Shown in pieces: positions 20,655 through 25,693 of a stretch of DNA of 25,693 bases (its first letter is position 1; each line of letters starts with the position of its first letter). The position numbers and the translations under genes were made by a program. This DNA comes from JAGORM01 sp050255815 (lineage in GTDB: Bacteria > Patescibacteriota > Microgenomatia > Levybacterales > GWA1-39-11). Under the pieces are notes generated by a model. The model ran no database searches. It saw nothing but the letters and a program-made list of their open reading frames with translations, and was not told the origin of the DNA. The stretch is taken from positions 1 to 25,693 of the forward strand of contig JBLMVJ010000044.1 in the NCBI GenBank assembly GCA_050255815.1, read 5' to 3'.

Positions 20655-21992
20655 TTAGTTTGTGAAGTCTTGGGTAGCCAGGAGGCCAAAACGGTTGCTT
20701 ACGGATACTCCTACGCCAATTTTTGTATATGCAGGATTCAGGATGTTTGCGCGGTGTCCGGAAGAGTTCATCCAGTTGGTCATCATGATATCCGCTGACT
20801 GTCCTCCTGCAATATTTTCTCCTGCGGTACTAAAAGAAATACCCCCTATACGCATCCGCTGGAACGGATCCAGCCCGTCAGGGTTCACATGGTCAAAAAA
20901 ATTACGGTCATTCATGTCTTTGCTATGAGCGCGGGCAACTGCGGCAATTTCATTACTAAAGGTAAGCGGTGGGACGCCGTGCTGTTGCCGTTGTTGGTTA
21001 GTCTGGTTAAAAATATCCTGCTCAATCTGTGAAATATCTGCCGGCTGCGGCTGGGGCTGTTGGATAAAAGGGACCGGAGTAGGTGTTGGGGTAGGATATT
21101 CTATAGACGGTTGAGGTGTTGGGGTGGGGGTGTCATAAATAGGTTGATCCGGATTGTTATAAACGGGTTGCGTGGGAGTAGGGGTTGGTATGGCTGGCTG
21201 CTGGTAGGTAGGAGGCTGGTAAGACGGTGGATTACTCCCGGGCGTATTACCGGATGGAGGGTTAGAATTCCCGGGCGTATTTGCCGGATAATACGTATTC
21301 ACGCCGCCCGGGTTATAGATGGTTTCTTTAGTATCTCTGATAAATGGAGGCAGTGTATATAGTCCTGCCTGCATACGTTGGAGATTCAGCTTTTCCTGGA
21401 AGGCAAGGATTGCAGAATCCTTAATCTGGTTAAAGTTGGTTTCTACATCCGTGAAAGCAGGGGGGGTAACTTTAAACATGGTGCCGGAAAAGAGGCTTAG
21501 GTTTTTATTCCCAAAAGAGGCAAAGTAAATCTGGTAAGCCAGAGGTTTTACTATGGTTGAACCTTCAATTTTGTCCTGCAGTGTGAGGTTGGCAGGAGCC
21601 TGGGAAACCAGCAGCGTGAAAAGGAAAAAAGTTACAAAAAAGGAGGCAATAACAGAAGGAATAAGGTTTATATAACGGCTTAGGTGATGAACAAAAATAA
21701 ACCGGTCTATGTTAAACGCACGACGGGCAGATTTAAAAAAGATTTTTTTGAATGATAAAAATCTCCAGAATATAAAGAACAATAATGTCTCAAAAAGTAA
21801 TGATTGCTGCAGGGCGGTGAGGGGTAGAGGAAGGGGGTTTTTAGAAGAAACGTATAGCCCTATTATGATAGAAAGTAGGGAAACCAGTAAAAACTTGATA
21901 AATGAATAAAAAGAATAGAACCAGGCTTTTTTATAAATAATAAAGGCAGCAATGCAAAAAACAGAAATCCCCAGAATATCAATAATATTCAT
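20655..21992 (-). CDS. CvpA-like membrane protein with extracellular CAP (SCP/PR1) domain
   Basis: A 445-residue protein. Residues 1-130 hold four membrane helices in a CvpA/colicin V-production-like arrangement. Residues about 225-315 are a long Pro/Thr/Gln/Asn-rich linker (PTPTPTQPVYNNPDQP type). Residues 320-445 are a CAP domain of the YkwD type with the cavity residues His356, Glu392 and His413 (ARAHSKDM, GENIAGG, SGHRANILNP) and His368 in FFDHVNP. The linker suggests that the CAP domain reaches out through the cell wall or S-layer. Start supported by TTGACT-N17-TAATAT 9 nt upstream and AAAGGTGG next to the ATG. It is divergent from the phospholipase D gene. Confidence 0.88.
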   Translation of the reverse strand: MNIIDILGISVFCIAAFIIYKKAWFYSFYSFIKFLLVSLLSIIIGLYVSSKNPLPLPLTALQQSLLFETLLFFIFWRFLSFKKIFFKSARRAFNIDRFIFVHHLSRYINLIPSVIASFFVTFFLFTLLVSQAPANLTLQDKIEGSTIVKPLAYQIYFASFGNKNLSLFSGTMFKVTPPAFTDVETNFNQIKDSAILAFQEKLNLQRMQAGLYTLPPFIRDTKETIYNPGGVNTYYPANTPGNSNPPSGNTPGSNPPSYQPPTYQQPAIPTPTPTQPVYNNPDQPIYDTPTPTPQPSIEYPTPTPTPVPFIQQPQPQPADISQIEQDIFNQTNQQRQQHGVPPLTFSNEIAAVARAHSKDMNDRNFFDHVNPDGLDPFQRMRIGGISFSTAGENIAGGQSADIMMTNWMNSSGHRANILNPAYTKIGVGVSVSNRFGLLATQDFTN

Positions 21993-22001
21993 CCACCTTT
22001 T

Positions 22002-22030
22002 ATATTAGGGAATAATTTAAGAAGAGTCAA
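22002..22030 (-). promoter_or_regulatory. Promoter of the CAP-domain gene
   Basis: On the minus strand TTGACT (22025-22030), 17 nt, TAATAT (22002-22007), 9 nt before the ATG. Confidence 0.65.
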
Positions 22031-22035
22031 AGAGA

Positions 22036-22070
22036 TAGGTGCTAGGGCATTAGAGCTCTAGAGCGTTAGG
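22036..22070. repeat. Heptamer array (5 units)
   Basis: Five units of the TAGGTGC/TTAGAGC type, switching strand at the palindrome GCTCTAGAGC (22055-22064), between two divergent promoters. Confidence 0.5.
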
Positions 22071-22087
22071 TGTAAAGAGGCCTATAG

Positions 22088-22116
22088 TTGATCTTAAATA
22101 GTTCCTGTGTTAGAAT
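22088..22116 (+). promoter_or_regulatory. Promoter of the phospholipase D-family gene
   Basis: TTGATC (22088-22093), 17 nt, TAGAAT (22111-22116), 8 nt before the ATG at 22125. It decides this start over a TTG at 22107 that lies upstream of the expected transcription start. Confidence 0.7.
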
Positions 22117-22124
22117 GCCTGTTC

Positions 22125-23267
22125 ATGAGAGAAATTGAAACTAGACAAAGAGGATATTATCCTACAGAAATACAAACCCCTTTGCAGTATGTCGCTGATT
22201 TTGCACTTGAAGCCCGGCGTGCTAAGAACCGTGTTTGGGTGCAGTGCATGGATTTTGAAATGGGCCATGCACCTGGAATAGTACAAAATGCCCTTGCAGA
22301 GACAGGAGCCCGTGGAGTTGATACCAGACTTACTATAGATGGATTTGCGGTTGCTATGGTAAATGACCAGGTGAGTTGGATCCCTAAAAGTGGCCGCCGT
22401 AAAGATACACAAGAGTACCTTCAGCGTGCGGATAAGGATATGTTTGCACGTCTTGAATCTTCTGGAGTAGAGGTAACCGTTACCAATCCTCACATTTTAA
22501 ATGTTTTCCCTGCAAAAATTTTTCCTTTTGTAGGACGCAACCATGTGAAATTGACCATAGTAGATGATACCGCTTGGTTTGGGGGCGTAAATATAGCATC
22601 TGACCATTTTGAAAAAGCAGACTTTATGGTAAAAATCACAGACCCTGAATTGGTACACGCTCTTGGGCAAGTTTTCTTTCAGGTAAATGAAGATAAGCCA
22701 AAGAAAGATTACCGGATTGATGTGGATGCAAGGAATGCAATATATGTAGACCGTGGAGATAGAGGAAAATCAATTATTCTGGATGAGGCACAAAGAATGC
22801 TGCACAGAGTACATGAATCAATTGATTTTATTTCCCAGTTTCCTCCATCAGCGACGGTTCTGGATGCAATGGTAGAAAGGGCGAAGGAAGGAGTAGATGT
22901 TCATATCATAACTCAATCAAAAAGACATTTGGAAAGCAACAGTATCCCTTTTGGGCTGCTCATGAAAAGGAATTATCAGAAGTTTTTAAAGAAAACAGAA
23001 GGAGTTTCCAATGTATATGTGGACCATTTTGAAGGACATCATGGAAGGGTACATGCAAAAATGCTGATTGTTGATGGGCGCGAAGCTTTGTGGGGGTCGC
23101 ATAATCTGGATATTGCAGGGGTTAGAGCCGGGACTCAAGAGGTAGATATAAAAACAACCGATCTCCAATTAGTCAGAAAGCTTTCAGCAGTTTTTGACCA
23201 AATTAAGAATGGAACGTTTGACTTAGGCTTTCAGGAAGGCCCATTTAACCCGCAAGAATTTAAATAG
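22125..23267 (+). CDS. Phospholipase D / cardiolipin synthase-like protein
   Basis: A 380-residue protein with two complete HKD motifs: His140-x-Lys142-x4-Asp147 followed by GGVNIASD, and His310-x-Lys312-x4-Asp317 followed by GSHNLD. This double motif defines the PLD superfamily, in which the two halves form one active site for phosphodiester exchange or hydrolysis. Length and layout fit cardiolipin synthase-like or other bacterial PLD enzymes, but the two N-terminal membrane helices of classical cardiolipin synthase are absent, so it is soluble or peripheral. Start chosen from the promoter 8 nt upstream. Context is other envelope genes. Confidence 0.9.
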   Translation: MREIETRQRGYYPTEIQTPLQYVADFALEARRAKNRVWVQCMDFEMGHAPGIVQNALAETGARGVDTRLTIDGFAVAMVNDQVSWIPKSGRRKDTQEYLQRADKDMFARLESSGVEVTVTNPHILNVFPAKIFPFVGRNHVKLTIVDDTAWFGGVNIASDHFEKADFMVKITDPELVHALGQVFFQVNEDKPKKDYRIDVDARNAIYVDRGDRGKSIILDEAQRMLHRVHESIDFISQFPPSATVLDAMVERAKEGVDVHIITQSKRHLESNSIPFGLLMKRNYQKFLKKTEGVSNVYVDHFEGHHGRVHAKMLIVDGREALWGSHNLDIAGVRAGTQEVDIKTTDLQLVRKLSAVFDQIKNGTFDLGFQEGPFNPQEFK

Positions 23268-23340
23268 GTGTTAAGAGCTAGGTTTTAACTTGAGAGGGTC
23301 TTATTTGAATATTTGAGGATTTGTAGTATTTGACTATTTT

Positions 23341-23946
23341 TTACTCTTTCCCCACTATTACCAGAATATCTGTGGAGCCGGTGTTGTCTGCTGCTGCAGT
23401 ACCTACCGTGTAGTTAGCGCTTAAATCCTTTTTAATAGTTGGCAGGAAGTCTTTATCCGCTGCTTTTACATGTACTTCTGTTTGGGTATAGTCAGAGGTA
23501 GGTGCATTTCCTACAGAAGAAACTGTGTAGCCCAGCCCGGTCAAAAAGTCACCCATTTTCTTAGCTGCTCCCGTGATGCCGCTTCCATTCTGTACGGTAA
23601 CCGTATATTTAGAGCGGTCTGTGGTGCCGGTAGTTCCCGTAACTTTAGGTGAAACGGTTGGAGTAGTGCCAGCTTTCTTGGTAGGCGTTGGTGTCCCTGA
23701 AACTGCTGCTGAAGGGCTTGCAGTTGGGGTATCGGTAGGGACCATAGCTATGGTAGGGGTTGGCGTTGGCGTTGCGTTTGTTGAAGATTTTCCTAAGAAT
23801 TTTACTGCGCCAAAAGCAACAGAACCCAGGATAACTAACAGGATGATAAGAAAAAGAATCTTTTTACCGCGGCCGCTTGAAGGGCCTTTTGAAGAAGTAG
23901 AGGCATCAGTTGCAAAAGGTGATTGGCTAAAAACTGATTCTTCCAT
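23341..23946 (-). CDS. Membrane-anchored LytR_C-domain protein
   Basis: A 201-residue protein: a short cytoplasmic Ser-rich N-terminus, one membrane helix (about 29-51, KILFLIILLVILGSVAFGAV), a Pro/Thr-rich linker (55-105), and a C-terminal LytR_C domain (about 112-201) with the typical YTVTVQNGSGITGAAKKMGDFL and GYTVSSVGNA segments. LytR_C domains accompany LytR-CpsA-Psr cell-wall glycopolymer ligases; this protein has the domain without the catalytic part. The ATG at 23946 is supported by TTGCAA-N16-TATACT just upstream; longer starts would lie beyond that promoter. The 73-nt spacer to the phospholipase D gene is AT-rich and holds only weak repeats. Confidence 0.85.
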   Translation of the reverse strand: MEESVFSQSPFATDASTSSKGPSSGRGKKILFLIILLVILGSVAFGAVKFLGKSSTNATPTPTPTIAMVPTDTPTASPSAAVSGTPTPTKKAGTTPTVSPKVTGTTGTTDRSKYTVTVQNGSGITGAAKKMGDFLTGLGYTVSSVGNAPTSDYTQTEVHVKAADKDFLPTIKKDLSANYTVGTAAADNTGSTDILVIVGKE

Positions 23947-23957
23947 AAGGTTTTTGC

Positions 23958-23985
23958 AGTATACCACAAAAAAAGGGTTTTGCAA
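23958..23985 (-). promoter_or_regulatory. Promoter of the LytR_C gene
   Basis: On the minus strand TTGCAA (23980-23985), 16 nt, TATACT (23958-23963), 11 nt before the ATG. Confidence 0.65.
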
Positions 23986-24043
23986 GGAGAATCGGGATAA
24001 TCTGATAGAATACAGCAGAGCTGCAGATTGGTTTTTCTCTTCC

Positions 24044-24073
24044 TTTACAGCAGGGTTTGTTTTCATGTACAAT
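24044..24073 (+). promoter_or_regulatory. Promoter of the truncated ndk copy
   Basis: TTTACA (24044-24049), 18 nt, TACAAT (24068-24073), 7 nt before the ATG of the short upstream copy at 24081. A second TACAAT (24188-24193) lies 6 nt before the ATG of the full gene. Confidence 0.6.
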
Positions 24074-24080
24074 ATGTAGC

Positions 24081-24140
24081 ATGTTAGGCGAAAGAACAGT
24101 CGTATTAGTAAAACCTGATGGCGTACAGCGCGGTTTTTAG
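24081..24140 (+). pseudogene. Duplicated, truncated 5' end of ndk
   Basis: The frame MLGERTVVLVKPDGVQRGF ends at TAG (24138-24140). Its first 18 residues are identical to the start of the intact ndk at 24200, but six codons differ synonymously (GGC/GGA, GGC/GGA, GTA/GTC, CAG/CAA, CGC/AGA, GGT/GGG). It has its own promoter and leaderless start. It is cut off by a palindromic element. Synonymous-only divergence means that it was either copied from a diverged ndk allele or conserved as a peptide. It could act as a leader ORF or simply be a scar. Confidence 0.8.
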
Positions 24141-24182
24141 GACCGCAGTCCTGAGCTAGTCGAAGGACGAGGACCGCAAGCT
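24138..24182. repeat. Palindromic element between the two ndk starts
   Basis: GTCCT (24048+100, i.e. 24148-24152) pairs with AGGAC (24164-24168), flanked by direct repeats GGACCGCA at 24140-24147 and 24171-24178. The reverse complement shares GCGGTCCTC and GCGGTCCTAA with the repeats at 650-735. Confidence 0.6.
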
Positions 24183-24199
24183 AGAATTACAATAAAAAT

Positions 24200-24670
24200 A
24201 TGTTAGGAGAAAGAACAGTCGTATTAGTAAAACCTGATGGAGTCCAAAGAGGGCTTATCGGTGAGATAATCCACAGATTTGAGCGTAAGGGCATGCGACT
24301 TGCTGCTATTAAAATGATTTCCCTCTCAGATGCGCTTTTAGATGAATGGTATGCCCACCACAAAGATAAGCCATTTTTCCCTAAATTAAAATCCTACATG
24401 CAGTCTTACCCGGTAGTTGCCATGTTATGGGAAGGCGTAGATGCTGCAACGACCGTACGCAAAATGATAGGAGTTACCTTAGCTAGAACTGCAGAGCCGG
24501 GAACTATCCGCGGAGATTTTGCCATGTCCCAGCAATATAACCTCATCCATGCTTCAGAGAGTGTTGAGATAGCAAGAAAAGAAGAAGCTTTAATATTTAA
24601 AGAAGATGAAATTTTTGACTGGGAGAAAGAAGACTATGACAATATCTATGCAGAGGAAGAGAAGAAATAA
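24200..24670 (+). CDS. ndk: Nucleoside diphosphate kinase
   Basis: A 156-residue enzyme that transfers the gamma-phosphate between NTPs and NDPs through a phosphohistidine. The nucleophile is His117 in YNLIHASES; the family motif GTIRGDF (101-107) and the N-terminal RTVVLVKPDGVQRGLIGEII are present. It is slightly longer than the usual ~140 residues, with an acidic C-terminal tail (FDWEKEDYDNIYAEEEKK). The start is certain from conservation; a TACAAT lies 6 nt upstream, suggesting a leaderless mRNA. A truncated duplicate of its own 5' end and a palindrome lie directly upstream. A heptamer array separates it from the convergent truB. Confidence 0.97.
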   Translation: MLGERTVVLVKPDGVQRGLIGEIIHRFERKGMRLAAIKMISLSDALLDEWYAHHKDKPFFPKLKSYMQSYPVVAMLWEGVDAATTVRKMIGVTLARTAEPGTIRGDFAMSQQYNLIHASESVEIARKEEALIFKEDEIFDWEKEDYDNIYAEEEKK

Positions 24671-24706
24671 AAGAGATCATTAGAAGAAGTTTGCTCGTTC
24701 TCAATT

Positions 24707-24734
24707 TCTCAATACCCTATACTCAATACTGAAT
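24707..24734. repeat. Heptamer array abutting the truB stop codon
   Basis: Four units of the TCTCAAT/ACTCAAT/ACTGAAT type in register, ending next to the truB stop (24736-24738, minus strand). Confidence 0.65.
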
Positions 24735-24735
24735 A

Positions 24736-25374
24736 CTATTGTAGGTCTTCCAATTTTATTGCATCTTCAACCTTAAATTCTCCAACCCTGGTTCTCACCA
24801 ACCTTGTAAGATATCCGCCGGCTTGCAGCTCATCTCCAATATCCCTTGCCAGGCTTCTTATGTATACCCCGGTTCCGCAGGTTACTTTTATTTCAAGCAT
24901 GGGATAATCATATGAAATTATCTCAATTCTTTTTATGAATACCTTCCGGGGCTCCATTTCAAACGTTTCTCCCTTCCGTATTCTTTTGTAGGCTTCCTTT
25001 CCTTTAATTTTGATTGCCGAGTATCGTGATGGGGTTTGGGAAATCTCTCCAATAAATTTCTTTAATTTCTCCTGGATTTCTATCAATTTCGGTTCATTAT
25101 CTGAGACTTTCTTTATAGGGCCCTCAGAGTCATCCGTCTCAGAAGTAAATCCAAGTTTTATGGAAGCAGCATATTCTTTCTCACCTTTTACATACTTATC
25201 TAGTAGCTTGGTGTTTTCCCGTCCTACTGCAATTACCAAAACCCCTTCTGCCAGGGGATCCAGAGTCCCTCCGTGGCCCACCCGCATTACATGAGTTATA
25301 GTCCTCACTCTGTTCACAACGTCATGTGAAGTCATCCCAACCGGTTTGTAGACCGCAAAAATGCCATTATCCAT
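24736..25374 (-). CDS. truB: tRNA pseudouridine(55) synthase TruB
   Basis: A 212-residue enzyme that converts U55 in the T-loop of tRNAs to pseudouridine. MDNGIFAVYKPVGMTSHDVV is the typical start, and GGTLDPLAEGVL carries the catalytic Asp. YAASIKLGFTSETDDSEG, QTPSRYSAIKIKGKEAY and CGTGVYIRSLARDIG are further TruB motifs. At 212 residues it lacks the C-terminal PUA domain found in longer homologues. The ATG at 25374 is chosen because TTAACT-N17-TATAAT ends 6 nt before it; the ATG 15 codons upstream lies before the expected transcription start. Confidence 0.95.
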   Translation of the reverse strand: MDNGIFAVYKPVGMTSHDVVNRVRTITHVMRVGHGGTLDPLAEGVLVIAVGRENTKLLDKYVKGEKEYAASIKLGFTSETDDSEGPIKKVSDNEPKLIEIQEKLKKFIGEISQTPSRYSAIKIKGKEAYKRIRKGETFEMEPRKVFIKRIEIISYDYPMLEIKVTCGTGVYIRSLARDIGDELQAGGYLTRLVRTRVGEFKVEDAIKLEDLQ

Positions 25375-25380
25375 ACGTGC

Positions 25381-25409
25381 ATTATACAAGAAAGGGGCTA
25401 ACGAGTTAA
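25381..25409 (-). promoter_or_regulatory. truB promoter
   Basis: On the minus strand TTAACT (25404-25409), 17 nt, TATAAT (25381-25386), 6 nt before the ATG at 25374. Confidence 0.75.
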
Positions 25410-25419
25410 AAAGTTCCAT

Positions 25420-25441
25420 CCAGAGGATGGTTTGCCTCTGG
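25420..25441. repeat. REP-like palindrome between the MFS and truB genes
   Basis: CCAGAGG (25420-25426) and CCTCTGG (25435-25441) with an 8-nt loop; an overlapping CCATC/GATGG hairpin lies at its left edge. No T run follows on the minus strand, so a terminator role is doubtful. Confidence 0.5.
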
Positions 25442-25466
25442 CGGAAACGGGTTAAAAGGTTGATGT

Positions 25467-25693
25467 TTATTTGTTTGGCCGGGTGAAGAGGAATATGCTG
25501 GCAGGGATGATGGCAAGAAAAGCAAATGAAGCATTTACCATAAATGCGTTTTGTATCCCAAAGTGGTCTGAAATGAAACCCAATCCTACAGTACTCACAG
25601 AGGCTGCAATATTAGAGACAAAAGAATAAAAACTGAGCGGTTTTTCAAAATTCCCATGGTGCTCTATGGAGTCCGTCACCATGGTTTGGGTTA
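25467..25693 (-). CDS. MFS transporter, C-terminal fragment (start outside window)
   Basis: The frame is open from the window edge to TAA at 25467 and gives 74 residues; the internal ATG at 25682 is unlikely to be the start. Two hydrophobic helices (SFYSFVSNIAASVSTVGLGF and AFMVNASFAFLAIIPASIFLF) flank the loop SDHFGIQN, the typical MFS motif between helices near the C-terminus. It would be helices 11-12 of a 12-helix major facilitator. The substrate cannot be told from this part. Confidence 0.65.
   Translation of the reverse strand, partial: TQTMVTDSIEHHGNFEKPLSFYSFVSNIAASVSTVGLGFISDHFGIQNAFMVNASFAFLAIIPASIFLFTRPNK

Noticed and set aside
25375..25419. Longer truB start at 25419
   Set aside because: It lies upstream of a strong TATAAT and adds 15 residues with no counterpart in TruB.
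1..25693. Recoding of TGA as Gly or Trp (as in Gracilibacteria or Mycoplasma)
   Set aside because: TGA ends several well-defined genes, for example galU and the methyltransferase-like gene, at family-typical positions.

Overview
The window looks like chromosomal DNA of an uncultured bacterium, most plausibly from the Candidate Phyla Radiation (a Microgenomates-like lineage). That assignment is an inference. It rests on moderate GC with AT-rich spacers, small compact genes, many short membrane-anchored proteins with Pro/Thr-rich linkers, a ribosomal operon broken up by repeats, and abundant leaderless transcription signals. TGA is used as a stop, so code 11 fits. No rRNA or tRNA gene was recognised by eye, and there is no CRISPR array, IS element or phage module.

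Layout. 1-1400: the tail of an unknown gene and two small membrane-anchored proteins among repeats. 1415-2700: about 1.3 kb without a conventional gene, holding a heptamer array, an ~830-nt hairpin-rich segment behind an extended -10 promoter on the minus strand (candidate structured RNA or cluster of tiny ORFs), and an AT-rich inverted repeat. 2700-5040: typA (ribosome-associated GTPase) converging on an RRM RNA-binding protein across a bidirectional terminator. 5481-8821: an Ala/Pro-rich EF-hand protein, a GalT-like HIT-superfamily enzyme and a DUF62-type SAM hydrolase/adenosyltransferase. 8825-10282: a secreted helical protein and a membrane-anchored Pro/Thr-rich protein (minus). 10467-12668: secE-nusG-rplK-rplA (minus), without rplJ-rplL. 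12864-17325: galU, a PlsC-like acyltransferase, argS and an orphan gene. 17531-20507: M16 peptidase, a methyltransferase-like protein and an EEP-family hydrolase. 20655-23946: a CvpA-like/CAP surface protein, a phospholipase D-family enzyme and a LytR_C protein. 24081-25693: ndk with a duplicated, broken 5' end, truB, and the C-terminus of an MFS transporter.

The genes are mainly housekeeping (translation, transcription elongation, secretion, nucleotide and sugar-nucleotide metabolism, tRNA modification) plus a cell-surface set. Most appear to be single transcription units.

The most interesting signal lies between the genes. (1) Degenerate arrays with an exact 7-nt period occur in at least ten spacers, often starting right after a stop codon and often switching strand in the middle to form inverted repeats; one lies in frame inside argS and another contains the galT promoter. 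A second family has a 10-nt period. (2) Many promoters follow one rule: -35, 17 nt, -10, then 6-8 nt to the start codon, implying leaderless mRNAs; this corrects several start codons. (3) The 5' ends of ndk and rplK are partly duplicated upstream as short terminated reading frames separated from the gene by a palindrome. (4) The 1537-2372 segment has many perfect hairpins and no known family that I recognise.
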